The position numbers and the translations under genes were made by a program. The notes below the pieces were generated by a model. That model was not told where the DNA came from and did not search any database. It saw nothing but the letters and a program-made list of their open reading frames with translations. Positions 19,054 through 28,049 of a DNA stretch of 64,000 bases are shown here, piece after piece. The DNA is from Roseivivax halodurans JCM 10272. GTDB taxonomy: Bacteria > Pseudomonadota > Alphaproteobacteria > Rhodobacterales > Rhodobacteraceae. How positions within the stretch are numbered: the first letter of the stretch is position 1; each line of letters begins with the position of its first letter. The stretch lies in the NCBI RefSeq assembly GCF_000521785.1, contig NZ_JALZ01000009.1:80130-144129 (forward strand), given 5' to 3'.

Positions 19054-20217
19054 TTACGTCCGTGGGCCGTGGCGGCGCTCGATCAGGCGCGCGAAGAAGG
19101 AGGCGCCGACCGGCGCGACCTCGTCGTTGAAGTCGTAGAGCGGGTGGTGGACGGACGGCCCGGCGCCCTGCCCCAGCTTGACGTAGGCCCCCGGACGCGC
19201 CTCCAGCATATAGGAGAAATCCTCGGCGCCCATCACTGCCGGGGCGTCGTCGTCGACGGCATCGCCCGCGATGTCCCGTGCCACGTCGACGGCAAAGGCG
19301 GTCTGGGCGGCGTGGTTGACGGTGGCGGGATAGCTGCGGTCGTAGTCGATCTCGGCCGCGACGCCGTAACTTGCCGCCTGCCCCTCGACGATCTCGCGGA
19401 AGCGCCGCTCGGCAAGGTCCCGCAGGCGGGCATCGAAGGTTCGGATCGTACCCGCGAGCCGCGCCGTCTCGGGGATGACATTCGTAGCCGATCCCGCCTG
19501 CACGCAAGTGAGGGACACGACGATCCGCTCCATCGGGTCGGCGTTGCGCGACACGATCGTCTGCAGCGCCTGCCCCAGCCCGAGCGCCGCGGGCACCGGA
19601 TCGATGGAGGTCTGCGGCCGGGCGGCATGGCCGCCGCGCCCGCGCAGGATCACCTCGAAATCGTCGACCGCGGCCATGATCGGACCGGTCCGGGTCGCGA
19701 AACTGCCGGCCGGCCGGCCCGGATCGTTGTGGAGGGCATAGACCTCCTCGATCCCGAAGCGGTCCATGACGCCCTCCTCGACCATGATGCGGCCGCCGCC
19801 GATGGTCTCTTCCGCCGGCTGGAAGATCAGCACGACGGTGCCGGAGAAGTTCCGCGTCTCGGCGAGATAGCGCGCGGTGCCGAGCAGCATGGCCGTGTGT
19901 CCGTCGTGACCGCAAGCATGCATCTTGCCGGGGCGGGTCGAGGCCCATTCGGCCCCGGTCTCCTCGGTCATCGGCAGCGCGTCCATGTCGGCGCGCAGAC
20001 CGGTCACCGGGCCCGCGCCCGAGCCACGGATGATGGCCACGACCCCTGTCTGGGCGATGCCTTCGTGCACCTCGTCGACGCCGAACTCGCGGAGCCGCGC
20101 GGCCACGAACGCACCCGTCTCGTGACAGTCGAGGCCAAGCTCGGGGTGCGCGTGAATGTGCCGGCGCCAGGCGGCCATGTCGGGCGCGAAGGAGGCGATG
20201 GAATTGAGGACGGGCAT
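19054..20217 (-). CDS. M20 family amidohydrolase (hippurate hydrolase-like)
   Basis: The 387-residue cytoplasmic protein starts at the ATG at 20217 (MPVLNSIASFAPDMAAWRR). Metal-site motifs HAHPELG (about residues 21-27), ACGHDGHTAML (about 103-113) and FQPAEE (about 139-144) place it in the M20D amidohydrolases, which cleave N-acyl amino acids or related amides. A dimerisation domain lies in the middle (around 185-295), and the late GAEDFSYML motif is intact. Substrate is not predictable. It is transcribed toward the agmatinase-like gene with a very short gap and is divergent from mazG. Confidence 0.9.
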   Translation of the reverse strand: MPVLNSIASFAPDMAAWRRHIHAHPELGLDCHETGAFVAARLREFGVDEVHEGIAQTGVVAIIRGSGAGPVTGLRADMDALPMTEETGAEWASTRPGKMHACGHDGHTAMLLGTARYLAETRNFSGTVVLIFQPAEETIGGGRIMVEEGVMDRFGIEEVYALHNDPGRPAGSFATRTGPIMAAVDDFEVILRGRGGHAARPQTSIDPVPAALGLGQALQTIVSRNADPMERIVVSLTCVQAGSATNVIPETARLAGTIRTFDARLRDLAERRFREIVEGQAASYGVAAEIDYDRSYPATVNHAAQTAFAVDVARDIAGDAVDDDAPAVMGAEDFSYMLEARPGAYVKLGQGAGPSVHHPLYDFNDEVAPVGASFFARLIERRHGPRT

Positions 20218-20297
20218 GGGCTTGAGGCTCCGGTGCATGGACTTGCGCGCCGCGATGCGGCAAGCCCGGACCAAACCGCAAGTGAGGGACGGGCGCA

Positions 20298-21107
20298 ATG
20301 ACCGACGATCTGATCCACGACCCGAAGGGCGGCATGCCGCGCCTTCTCGAGATCATGCGGCGCCTGCGAGATCCCGAGACGGGCTGCCCATGGGACATCG
20401 AGCAGACCTTCGCCTCGATCGCGCCATACACGATCGAGGAAGCGCACGAGGTCGCGGACGCCATCGAGCGCGAGGCCTGGGACGAGCTCAAGGGTGAACT
20501 CGGCGACCTGCTCCTGCAATCGGTCTACCACACGCAGATGGCGTCGGAGGCCGGCCTCTTCACCTTCGACGACGTCGCGAACGCGATCTCGGACAAGATG
20601 GTCGCCCGGCATCCGCATGTCTTCGGGGACGAGAGCAACGCCAAATCCGCCGAGCAGCAGGTCCGGGACTGGGAGGCGATCAAGGCGGCCGAACGTGCCG
20701 GCCGCGCCGAGACGGGCGTGCTCGACGGCGTCGCCAAGGGCCTGCCGGCCCTGACCCGCGCCGTAAAGCTGCAGAAGCGCGCCGCCCGCGTCGGCTTTGA
20801 CTGGCCGTCGACCGACCAGGTCATCGACAAGATCGTGGAGGAGGCCCAGGAGCTGCGCGAGGCTGAAGGGGCCGCCCATCGCGAGGAGGAATTCGGCGAT
20901 CTCCTCTTCGTCATGGCGAACCTCGCCCGACACATGGACATCGATCCCGAAGCCGCTCTCCGCGCCGCCAACGCAAAATTCACCCGACGCTTCGAGGCGA
21001 TCGAGGCGGCGCTTGGCGAGGTCGGGCGAACACCTTATGACAGCGATCTGTCGGAAATGGACGCGCTCTGGGATCGGGCGAAGGCAGCGGAAAAGGCAGG
21101 GCGCTGA
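20298..21107 (+). CDS. mazG: Nucleoside triphosphate pyrophosphohydrolase MazG
   Basis: MazG hydrolyses (d)NTPs to NMP and pyrophosphate, cleaning the pool. The 269-residue protein has the two tandem MazG domains of the housekeeping form: the first contains CPWDIEQTFASIAPYTIEEAHEV and the acidic EGDLL-type helix; the second, around residues 175-225, contains IVEEAQELREAEG and EEFGDLLFVMANLARH. This is the chromosomal housekeeping enzyme, not a toxin-antitoxin component. It stands between two unrelated units. Confidence 0.95.
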   Translation: MTDDLIHDPKGGMPRLLEIMRRLRDPETGCPWDIEQTFASIAPYTIEEAHEVADAIEREAWDELKGELGDLLLQSVYHTQMASEAGLFTFDDVANAISDKMVARHPHVFGDESNAKSAEQQVRDWEAIKAAERAGRAETGVLDGVAKGLPALTRAVKLQKRAARVGFDWPSTDQVIDKIVEEAQELREAEGAAHREEEFGDLLFVMANLARHMDIDPEAALRAANAKFTRRFEAIEAALGEVGRTPYDSDLSEMDALWDRAKAAEKAGR

Positions 21108-21142
21108 CGGGTCAGGCTTTCGCCACGGCAGGCTGAGAGAGT

Positions 21143-21190
21143 TTCCCGACAAAACCGATCAGGCATTGACCCGAGAAAATTCGTCGGGAA
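21143..21190 (+). promoter_or_regulatory. Inverted-repeat candidate operator before the binding-protein gene
   Basis: TTCCCGA at 21143-21149 and TCGGGAA at 21184-21190 are perfect inverted copies with a 34-base spacer, and CCCGA at 21170-21174 also pairs with TCGGG at 21184-21188 at closer range. The element lies within the 114 bases between mazG and the binding-protein gene, just ahead of a GGAGG ribosome-binding site. It could be an operator or RNA hairpin. Short arms make chance plausible. Confidence 0.3.
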
Positions 21191-21221
21191 TAACGTCGTC
21201 ACCATCTCAACGGAGGACGAC

Positions 21222-22223
21222 ATGATCCGCACCACCGCGACCGCCCTCGTCGCCCTGGCCGCAGCCACCCCGGCTCTGGCCGAGGTGAATATCTACTCCC
21301 AGCGTCAGCCTGAGCTGATCGCGCCGATCACCGACGCCTTCACCGAGAAGACCGGGATCGAGACGAACGTCGTCTTCCTCGAAGACGGCCTGCCCGAGCG
21401 CCTCTCCGCCGAAGGCGACCGGTCGCCCGCGGACATCATCATGACCGTCGACATCGCGCGCCTGAGCCAGGTGGTCGAGGCGGGCGTAACCCAGCCGGTC
21501 GAGAGCGAAACGCTCGAGAGCAACATCCCCTCGCAATTCCGCGACCCCGACAACCAGTGGTTCGGCGTCACGACGCGCGCGCGCATCGTCTACGCATCGA
21601 AGGACCGCGTAGACCCCGCCGAGGTCACCACGTACGAGGATCTCGCCTCGGACAAGTGGGAAGGCCGGATCTGCACGCGCTCGGGCACGCACCCCTACAA
21701 CCTCGCGCTGCTGTCGGCGATGATCCACCATCACGGCTACGAGGAAGCCAAACAGTGGGCGTCCGACCTCAAGGACAACCTGGCCCGCAAGCCGCAAGGC
21801 AACGACCGCGCGCAGGTTCGCTCGATCTGGGCCGGGGAATGCGACATCTCGCTCGGCAACACCTATTACATGGGCAAGATGCTCGAGGATCCCGAGCAGA
21901 CCGAATGGGCCGAAAGCGTCAACGTCCTCTTCCCCGAATTCGAGGACGGCGGCACGCACATGAACGTCTCCGGCGTCGCGATGACGGCCGCGGCACCGCA
22001 TTCCGAAGACGCGCTCGCCTTCATGGAATTCCTCGCCTCGCCCGAAGCGCAGCAAATCTACGCCGAGGCGAACTACGAGTACCCGGTGGACAGCGAGATC
22101 GAGGCGTCCGACCTCGTCCAGTCGTGGGGCGAGTTCACGCCGGACGAAGTGAACCTCATGGAGCTGGCCGAGCTGCGCTCGGATGCCCTGAAGATCATGG
22201 AAGAAGTGAACTTCGACGGTTAA
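21222..22223 (+). CDS. Periplasmic iron(III)-type ABC transporter substrate-binding protein
   Basis: The 333-residue protein has a signal peptide of about 20 residues ending ATPALA. The mature start, EVNIYSQRQPELIAPI, is typical of FbpA/FutA-type ferric ion binding proteins, as are EDGLPERLSAEGDRSPADI, the WFGVTTRARIVYA segment and two adjacent tyrosines in GNTYYMGKM, which in this family ligate iron. A GGAGG ribosome-binding site precedes the ATG. No permease or ATPase gene follows; the next gene, yihY, is unrelated. A strong hairpin lies just after the stop. Whether the transporter is encoded elsewhere cannot be seen. Confidence 0.85.
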   Translation: MIRTTATALVALAAATPALAEVNIYSQRQPELIAPITDAFTEKTGIETNVVFLEDGLPERLSAEGDRSPADIIMTVDIARLSQVVEAGVTQPVESETLESNIPSQFRDPDNQWFGVTTRARIVYASKDRVDPAEVTTYEDLASDKWEGRICTRSGTHPYNLALLSAMIHHHGYEEAKQWASDLKDNLARKPQGNDRAQVRSIWAGECDISLGNTYYMGKMLEDPEQTEWAESVNVLFPEFEDGGTHMNVSGVAMTAAAPHSEDALAFMEFLASPEAQQIYAEANYEYPVDSEIEASDLVQSWGEFTPDEVNLMELAELRSDALKIMEEVNFDG

Positions 22224-22251
22224 GCCGCCACGTACCTTGTAAAAAAACAAC

Positions 22252-22276
22252 AGCCCGGCCCTTGTGGCCGGGCTGA
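22252..22276. terminator. Strong hairpin after the iron-binding-protein gene
   Basis: Arms 22252-22261 (CAGCCCGGCC) and 22267-22276 (GGCCGGGCTG) pair perfectly around a five-base loop. The A-run lies on its left side, so the plus-strand transcript has no U-tract; the T-run is present only when read on the minus strand. It probably stabilises the 3' end or attenuates, rather than acting as a classical plus-strand terminator. Confidence 0.55.
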
Positions 22277-22357
22277 ATTCGCTTCGGGGCTGCTCGCGCC
22301 CTACCATATCCGCCACGCCGGCTCCGCAGCGCGACCGGACCGATATGGAGCAAGACA

Positions 22358-23392
22358 GTGAGCGACGCGACCGACAGCGCAACAACCGACAAGACAAAGA
22401 CCCGGGGCGCAGGGCACGGCTCACTCAAGGCCATCGACGTGACGCGCCCGCGGCACATCCCCCCCGGTCGCTGGTGGCGCATCCTCTTGCGCGTGGGCCA
22501 GCACGCCACAGAGCACAATACCTCGGTCATCGCCGCGGGCGTGGCGTTCTACACGCTTTTGTCGATCTTCCCGGCCTTCACCGCGTTCATCTCGCTCGCC
22601 GGCTACGTGCTCGACCCCTCGGATCTGACCGATCAGCTCGAGCAGCTCGTCGGGCTCCTGCCGCAGGAGGCGGCGATGATCATCCGCGATCAGGTGCTCG
22701 AAGTGACCGGCGGCGATTCCACCGCGACGGGCATCGCCGCGATCCTCGCCCTGACGCTGGCGCTCTACGGCTCGGTGCGCGGGGTCAAGACGCTGATGGC
22801 CGGGATGAACATCGCCTATGGCGAACGCGAGAAACGCAACATCATCATGCTGAACCTCGTCGCGATCGTGCTGATGATCGTCCTGATCGTGGGGGTCGCC
22901 ATCGCACTCAACGCGGTCATCGTCATCCCCGTTGTAATGGACTTCGTCGGCCTCTCCTCCGGGCTCGACATCTTCCTGCGCCTGCTGAAGTGGATCATCC
23001 TTTTCGGCATGGTGGTGTTCGGTCTGTCGCTGCTCTATCGGTTCGCGCCCTCGCGGCGGAAGGCGAAGTGGCGCTGGGTGTCGCCGGGAGCCCTGGTGGC
23101 GGCGATCCTCTGGATGATCGGCACCATAGGGTTCTCGGTCTATGTCCAGAACTTCGGGAGCTACAACGAGACCTACGGCACCCTCGGCGGCGTGATCATC
23201 CTGCTGACATGGCTGTGGCTCTCGGCCTTCATCGTGCTGCTCGGCGCCGAATTCAACGCCGAGATCGAGCATCACACGACTGCCGACACGACCGCCGGGC
23301 GCGACCGGCCGATGGGGCAACGCGGGGCGGTGAAGGCCGACACGGTACCCGACGGCAGCGTGGACACTTCGAGGTCAGGGCCCGCTGACTAA
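22358..23392 (+). CDS. YihY/BrkB-type inner-membrane protein
   Basis: The 344-residue protein has a hydrophilic N-terminus of about 45 residues, then about six transmembrane helices (roughly 60-285), and a polar tail. GVAFYTLLSIFPAFTAFISLAG in the first helix and the GSYNETYGTLGGVIILLTWLWLSAF block near residues 265-290 are the defining motifs of the YihY family (formerly annotated as RNase BN, an assignment since withdrawn). Function is unclear. The start is GTG at 22358 with GGAG upstream; no better ATG occurs before the first helix. Confidence 0.9.
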   Translation: MSDATDSATTDKTKTRGAGHGSLKAIDVTRPRHIPPGRWWRILLRVGQHATEHNTSVIAAGVAFYTLLSIFPAFTAFISLAGYVLDPSDLTDQLEQLVGLLPQEAAMIIRDQVLEVTGGDSTATGIAAILALTLALYGSVRGVKTLMAGMNIAYGEREKRNIIMLNLVAIVLMIVLIVGVAIALNAVIVIPVVMDFVGLSSGLDIFLRLLKWIILFGMVVFGLSLLYRFAPSRRKAKWRWVSPGALVAAILWMIGTIGFSVYVQNFGSYNETYGTLGGVIILLTWLWLSAFIVLLGAEFNAEIEHHTTADTTAGRDRPMGQRGAVKADTVPDGSVDTSRSGPAD

Positions 23393-23402
23393 GGACCGAA
23401 CA

Positions 23403-23437
23403 AGAAAGCGGCGCGCCCCGCTTGGGGACGCGCCGCT
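23403..23437. terminator. Bidirectional terminator between yihY and acpP
   Basis: Arms 23407-23415 and 23429-23437 are perfectly complementary nine-base GC-rich sequences with further internal C/G pairing. On the minus strand it is followed by TTTCTTG, fitting termination of acpP transcripts. It lies exactly between the two convergent stops. Confidence 0.75.
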
Positions 23438-23467
23438 CCATGGAATACCGATGAGGTCAGGAGGCGG

Positions 23468-23701
23468 TCAGGTCGCTTCCTTGATGAACTTCACGGCGTC
23501 GCCGAAGGTCTGGATGGTCTCGGCCGCATCGTCGGGGATCTCGATACCGAATTCCTCTTCGAAGGCCATGACCAGCTCGACGGTGTCGAGGCTGTCGGCG
23601 CCGAGATCGTCGATGAAGGAGGCGTTCTCGGTCACCTTCGCTTCTTCCACGCCGAGGTGCTCGACCACGATCTTGCGCACGCGATCTTCGATGTCGCTCA
23701 T
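23468..23701 (-). CDS. acpP: Acyl carrier protein
   Basis: AcpP carries growing fatty-acyl chains on a phosphopantetheine arm. The 77-residue acidic protein has the attachment motif [10 protein letters not shown], with the modified Ser at residue 37, and the usual helices. It is downstream of fabD and fabG on the same strand, but a 220-base gap containing a good promoter precedes it, so it likely has its own high-level transcript. fabF, which often follows acpP, is absent here: yihY faces it instead. Confidence 0.98.
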   Translation of the reverse strand: MSDIEDRVRKIVVEHLGVEEAKVTENASFIDDLGADSLDTVELVMAFEEEFGIEIPDDAAETIQTFGDAVKFIKEAT

Positions 23702-23863
23702 GTTATCTTCCTCACAATGCTTTCGGACGCCTCTCGTCCGATGTTCCCTCGCCCGTCGGGCTGGTTTCTTTCGTGCCCCGATGTCGGGGCGGCGCCTCTT
23801 TCCCGCCCGAAGGCGGACGGGATACAGGTCCCGGAGCACCCTCCGGGCCTGAAGCTGCGAGCG

Positions 23864-23891
23864 CCTATAGCATATGGCTCGGCGATGGCAA
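23864..23891 (-). promoter_or_regulatory. acpP: Candidate sigma-70 promoter of acpP
   Basis: On the minus strand TTGCCA (23891-23886) and TATAGG (23869-23864) are separated by 16 bases. Transcription would begin near 23857, leaving a leader of about 155 bases that contains a perfect CCCGGAG/CTCCGGG hairpin at 23830-23847. This is read from sequence only. Confidence 0.5.
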
Positions 23892-23921
23892 ACGCTTTCC
23901 CCGGTAGCATTTAGCGCCCTG

Positions 23922-24659
23922 TCACAGCATCGCCATGCCGCCGTTCACGTGGAGCGTGCTGCCGGTCACGTAGCCCGCCTCCGCGCTGGCGAGATACAGG
24001 GCGGCGGCGGCGATTTCCTCGGCCTTGCCCATCCGTCCGACCGGGATCTGCGACAGCAGCGCGCCGCGCTGGTCGTCGTTCAGCTTGTCGGTCATCGCCG
24101 TCTCGATGAAGCCCGGCGCGATCGCGTTGACGGTGATGTTGCGCGAGGCGACCTCGGCCGCGAGCGACTTCGACATTCCGACGAGACCCGCCTTGGCGGC
24201 GGCGTAATTGCCCTGCCCGGGATTGCCGGTGGCACCGACGATCGAGGTCACGTTGATGATGCGGCCCCATTTCGACTTCATCATGCCCCTCAGGACGCCC
24301 CGGGTCAGGCGGAAGGCCGCCGTCAGGTTCACATCGATCACCTGGCTCCATTCGTCGTCGGACATGCGCATGAAGACGTTATCGCGAGTGATGCCGGCAT
24401 TGTTCACGAGGATGTCGACCGAACCCATCGCCTCCGCGGCCTGTTTCGGCAGCGCCGCGACCGCCTCGGGGTCGCCGAGGTTGCAGGGCAGGACATGGCT
24501 GCGCTCACCCAGTTTGCCGGCCAGTTCCTGAAGCGGCGCCTCGCGCGTGCCCGACAGGCCGACTGTGGCCCCTGCGTCGTGCAGCGCTGCGGCAATCGCT
24601 CCGCCTATTCCTCCTGAGGCGCCGGTCACCAGCGCGCACTTCCCGGTTAGATCGAACAT
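23922..24659 (-). CDS. fabG: 3-oxoacyl-ACP reductase
   Basis: FabG reduces 3-ketoacyl-ACP with NADPH in type II fatty-acid synthesis. The 245-residue short-chain dehydrogenase has the cofactor motif TGASGGIG (about 12-19), NNAG (86-89), and catalytic Ser139, Tyr152 and Lys156 (NYAAAKAG). [12 protein letters not shown] near residue 185 is characteristic of FabG proper. The ATG at 24659 gives the standard length. Position between fabD and acpP confirms the assignment over other SDRs. Confidence 0.97.
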   Translation of the reverse strand: MFDLTGKCALVTGASGGIGGAIAAALHDAGATVGLSGTREAPLQELAGKLGERSHVLPCNLGDPEAVAALPKQAAEAMGSVDILVNNAGITRDNVFMRMSDDEWSQVIDVNLTAAFRLTRGVLRGMMKSKWGRIINVTSIVGATGNPGQGNYAAAKAGLVGMSKSLAAEVASRNITVNAIAPGFIETAMTDKLNDDQRGALLSQIPVGRMGKAEEIAAAALYLASAEAGYVTGSTLHVNGGMAML

Positions 24660-24806
24660 CACGTCTCTCCCTCTCCCGTCGTGGCGCGCGCCGCATCTCT
24701 GTGCGGACACTGGCACGCCGCGACCATTCCATGACCCGTTACCCACACATTCACCGTACCGAATCTCTTGTGGATGGCGCTCACTTAGCGAGCGGAACCG
24801 GCAGGT

Positions 24807-25739
24807 TCACAAGGCGGAAACCGCACCCACATCGCCTGGCGACCCGACCGTTCTTGTGGCGATGGACCGGTCGATGCGCTTGACCATGCCCGACAGCGCC
24901 TTGCCCGCACCGATCTCCCAGATCTCCGTCACGCCCTGCCCCGCCATCCAGACGATGCTTTCGCGCCAGCGCACGGCGCCGGTGATCTGATCCACCAGAA
25001 GCTCGCGGATGGTCGCGGGATCGGTCACGGCCTCGGCCTTCACGTTGGAGACAACTGGCGCGCGCGGCGAAGCGATCTCGACGGCATCGAGCGCGTCGCG
25101 CATCCGTTCGGCCGCAGGGGCCATCAGCGCGCAATGGAACGGCGCCGAGACCGGAAGGAGCATCGCCCGTTTCGCCCCCTTGTCCTTAGCGATTGCGACG
25201 GCCCGTTCGACCGCCTGTTTGTGTCCCGAGACCACCACCTGCGCGGGGTCGTTGTCGTTCGCCGCCTGGCAGACCTCGCCTTCGGCCGCCTCGTGCGCAA
25301 CCGCGCGCACCGTGTCGAGGTTGAGCCCGAGAATGGCCGCCATCGCACCGGTCCCGACCGGGGTCGCTTCCTGCATCGCGCGACCGCGGATCCGCAGAAG
25401 CCGGGCGCAATCGGTCAGTGTGAGGGCCTCCGCCGCCGCCAGAGCCGAATATTCGCCGAGCGAGTGCCCTGCCACGTAAGAGGCCTGATCGACGCCAAAG
25501 CCTTCGGCCTCGAGCGCGCGGAGAGCGGCGATCGAGGTGGCCATCAGGGCCGGCTGCGCGTTCTGTGTGAGTGTGAGCTCGTCGGCATCACCCTCCCAGA
25601 TGAGGGTCGAAAGCTTCTCGCCCAGGGCCTCGTCCACTTCCTCGAACACCGCCTTCGCGGCGGGATAGGCGTCAGCCAGATCGCGGCCCATACCGATGGT
25701 CTGGGCTCCCTGTCCGGGAAAAACGAAGGCGCGGCTCAT
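24807..25739 (-). CDS. fabD: Malonyl-CoA:ACP transacylase
   Basis: FabD loads malonyl groups onto ACP. The 310-residue protein has FVFPGQGAQTIGMG at the N-terminus, the nucleophile elbow GHSLGEYSALAAA with Ser at about 93, and the catalytic His at about 202 in SAPFHCALM. It is the first gene of the fab cluster on the minus strand, with 147 bases before fabG. Confidence 0.97.
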   Translation of the reverse strand: MSRAFVFPGQGAQTIGMGRDLADAYPAAKAVFEEVDEALGEKLSTLIWEGDADELTLTQNAQPALMATSIAALRALEAEGFGVDQASYVAGHSLGEYSALAAAEALTLTDCARLLRIRGRAMQEATPVGTGAMAAILGLNLDTVRAVAHEAAEGEVCQAANDNDPAQVVVSGHKQAVERAVAIAKDKGAKRAMLLPVSAPFHCALMAPAAERMRDALDAVEIASPRAPVVSNVKAEAVTDPATIRELLVDQITGAVRWRESIVWMAGQGVTEIWEIGAGKALSGMVKRIDRSIATRTVGSPGDVGAVSAL

Positions 25740-25911
25740 GGGCAGGTCTCCTTTCGGGGGCCGAAGTTTCGGCGTCCATTACATATGCAGCGGCGGTTGC
25801 GCAACGGATCGGAGCGCCGACGCACGACCGCTGTGCAGGGGGTCGAATTGCATCTGATCCCCTGACCCTATTTTCAGCTGGCAACACATTCCCCCAGTGA
25901 AGAGGTCCTTC

Positions 25912-27114
25912 ATGAGCGCGAGAAATGCCACTGACCGCTACGGCACGGTCGCCAAGGCGTTCCACTGGACGACAGCCCTCGGCATTTTCCTCAACCTCGC
26001 CGTCGGCGTTCTCGCCGCCTGGCTGCCGACCGGATCGGAAGCAGAGGTGGCGCGGAAGGCGTCGGTCTTCTCGGTCCACAAGACGCTCGGCGTCGCGATC
26101 TTCGCAGTGGCGCTGCTTCGGATCGTCTGGGCCGTGACGCAGCCGAAGCCTGCCCCGCTCCACCCCGAGCGCCGGGCGGAAACCCTCCTGGCCGATACGG
26201 TGCACTGGCTTCTCTACGGCAGTCTCGTACTCGTCCCGCTCTCGGGATGGATCGGCCATGCGGCGAGCGAGGGCTTCGCACGTATCCTCTGGCCCTTGGG
26301 GCAGTCGCTTCCGCTGGTCCCGAAATCGCCTCGGCTGGCCGAGACAGCCTGGGCGCTGCACTACGTCCTGATATGGGTGCTCGTCATCGCGATCGCAGCG
26401 CATGTAGCGGGTGCACTGAAACATCACTATGTCGTCCGCGACGAAACCCTTCGGCGCATGCTGCCCGGCGAGACCCGCGCCGGCCGGCCCGGCGCGAAGC
26501 ACGGGACGGTCAAGCCGGCGGCTCTTGCCGTGCTCTTCTGGGCGGTGGCCATCGGCCTCGGCGCGGGGGCGGGTCTCTACCGTCAGGGGGCCTCCGCCGC
26601 CGAGGGCCCTGCGCTCGAGGCCGTCGCCTCGGAGTGGCAAGTCGAGAGCGGGACGCTTGCCATCGACGTCATCCAGATGAACTCCGAGGTGTCGGGTGCC
26701 TTCGCGGACTGGACCGCCGACATCGCTTTCGAAGAGCCGGACGGTATGGGACGCGCGGGCGAGGTCACCGTGCGGATCAACACCGGCTCACTGTCGCTCG
26801 GGTCGGTCAGCGAGCAGGCGACAAATTCCGACTACCTTGCTTCCGAGGAATATCCCACGGCAACCTTTTCGGCCGAGATCGTGAAGAGCGGCGATGGCTA
26901 TCTGGCCGAGGGGACGCTTGCGCTGAAGGGCGAGGAGGTGCCTGTCACCTTGCCCTTCACGCTGAAGCTCGACGGCAACACCGCCACGATGCAGGGGCGG
27001 ACCGTGCTCGACCGCCGCAGCTTCGGCATCGGGCAGGACATGGACAGCGAGAGCCAGGTCGGTTTCGAGGTCGCGGTGAGGGTGGAACTGACCGCCACAC
27101 GGTCGAGCGACTGA
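25912..27114 (+). CDS. Cytochrome b561 - YceI fusion protein
   Basis: This 400-residue two-domain protein starts at the ATG at 25912, preceded by AAGAGG. Residues about 8-180 form a four-helix cytochrome b561 domain with candidate haem-ligand histidines at 18, 56, 98 and 150/164 (AFHWTT, SVHKTLG, TVHWLLYG, WALHYVL). A fifth helix (about 204-223) follows, then a YceI-like lipocalin-fold domain (about 240-398) with the late TVLDRRSFGIGQ motif. YceI proteins bind isoprenoid lipids such as quinone-like molecules, so a membrane redox role linking quinol to haem is plausible but inferred. It converges on a free-standing yceI gene across a shared terminator. Confidence 0.88.
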   Translation: MSARNATDRYGTVAKAFHWTTALGIFLNLAVGVLAAWLPTGSEAEVARKASVFSVHKTLGVAIFAVALLRIVWAVTQPKPAPLHPERRAETLLADTVHWLLYGSLVLVPLSGWIGHAASEGFARILWPLGQSLPLVPKSPRLAETAWALHYVLIWVLVIAIAAHVAGALKHHYVVRDETLRRMLPGETRAGRPGAKHGTVKPAALAVLFWAVAIGLGAGAGLYRQGASAAEGPALEAVASEWQVESGTLAIDVIQMNSEVSGAFADWTADIAFEEPDGMGRAGEVTVRINTGSLSLGSVSEQATNSDYLASEEYPTATFSAEIVKSGDGYLAEGTLALKGEEVPVTLPFTLKLDGNTATMQGRTVLDRRSFGIGQDMDSESQVGFEVAVRVELTATRSSD

Positions 27115-27136
27115 TCGCGGTCTTTCGGGAAAAGCA

Positions 27137-27170
27137 AAACGGCCCGCCAATTGGCGGGCCGTTTCTTTAT
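27137..27170. terminator. Perfect-palindrome bidirectional terminator
   Basis: Positions 27137-27164 are a perfect 28-base palindrome centred between 27150 and 27151, with GGCCCGCC/GGCGGGCC arms flanked by AAAC and GTTT. T-rich sequence follows on the plus strand and A-rich sequence precedes it, so it can terminate both convergent genes. Confidence 0.85.
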
Positions 27171-27185
27171 CATATCGTTCACGCT

Positions 27186-27776
27186 TCAGCTTTCGCTTTC
27201 CGCGTCCGCCTGCATGGCCTCGAACGAGATCTCGACCTGCACCTCATCGCTGACCATCGGAGCGAACATGCCGAGGTTGTAGTCCGAGCGCAGAAGCGTC
27301 GTCGTTGCGGAGAAGCCGGCCCACGGCTTGCCCTCCATCGGATGCTCGCCCGCTTGGTTCAGCGTGGCGTCGAGCACGACTTCCTGCGTCACCCCGTTCA
27401 ACGACAGATCGCCGGTGATGTTGGCGGTGTTGTCGCCGGTCACCTCGATATCCGTCGAGGTAAAGGTCACCATGTCCTCTTCGGTCGCCCCGAAGAAATC
27501 GTCCGACATGAAGTGCTCGAAACGGGCCTCCCAGCCGGTCAGCATCGAGCGGACGGGGAAAGAGACCTCGACCGAGGAATTCGCGGGATCTTCCTGATCG
27601 AACATGACGTCGCCGTCGAAGCCCGAGAACATGCCGTAGCCGGTCGAGAAGCCGAGATGGTCGTAGTGGAAGACGATCTGGCTGTGCGAGCTGTCGAGTT
27701 CGTAGGCGACGGGCTCGGCCATAAGCGCGGTCGCCGGGAGAAGCGCAAGTGCGGTGGCGGCTGCAAGGCGGGTCAT
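27186..27776 (-). CDS. Periplasmic YceI family protein
   Basis: The 196-residue protein starts at the ATG at 27776 and has a signal peptide of about 21 residues ending ALMA. The mature part begins EPVAYELDSSHSQIVFHYDHLGFSTGYG-like, in which the S-H-S and HLG elements are YceI signatures, and continues as a single lipocalin-like beta-barrel. Family members bind polyisoprenoids; some are low-pH or stress induced. It faces the cytochrome b561-YceI fusion, suggesting the two act in one pathway or derive from duplication. Confidence 0.92.
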   Translation of the reverse strand: MTRLAAATALALLPATALMAEPVAYELDSSHSQIVFHYDHLGFSTGYGMFSGFDGDVMFDQEDPANSSVEVSFPVRSMLTGWEARFEHFMSDDFFGATEEDMVTFTSTDIEVTGDNTANITGDLSLNGVTQEVVLDATLNQAGEHPMEGKPWAGFSATTTLLRSDYNLGMFAPMVSDEVQVEISFEAMQADAESES

Positions 27777-27977
27777 TGAGAATCCTCTCTGTTTGGGTTG
27801 CTCCGCGCAGAGAGGTGCAGCATGCATCGCGGCGATCAATCGCTGCGGCATCACATGTCCTGTGGAGAAGTGAACAGCCGAAGGCGAGACGGAGACCCAG
27901 CCCCGGCAAAAAACGGTGGCTCATTGCGAGACCCGTGCGCCTTCGCTTCCACGAGCGCGTGCGGTGCAGCTCTCCCC

Positions 27978-28005
27978 TTGCGTCACGTCACAGGGCGTGT
28001 ATACG
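27978..28005 (+). promoter_or_regulatory. rpsF: Candidate sigma-70 promoter of the rpsF operon
   Basis: TTGCGT at 27978-27983 and TATACG at 28000-28005 are spaced by 16 bases, giving a predicted leader of about 100 bases before rpsF. The 336-base gap between yceI and rpsF (27777-28112) holds no gene I can support. It contains this promoter, the leader hairpin and presumably a yceI promoter on the opposite strand. Confidence 0.5.
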
Positions 28006-28049
28006 CGGGCTTCCTTCCGCAACCCGATCGGAACCGCGCAGTCTCTCGT

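Noticed and set aside
20298..21107. mazG as part of a toxin-antitoxin system
   Set aside because: The gene is the two-domain housekeeping pyrophosphohydrolase and no mazE or mazF is adjacent.
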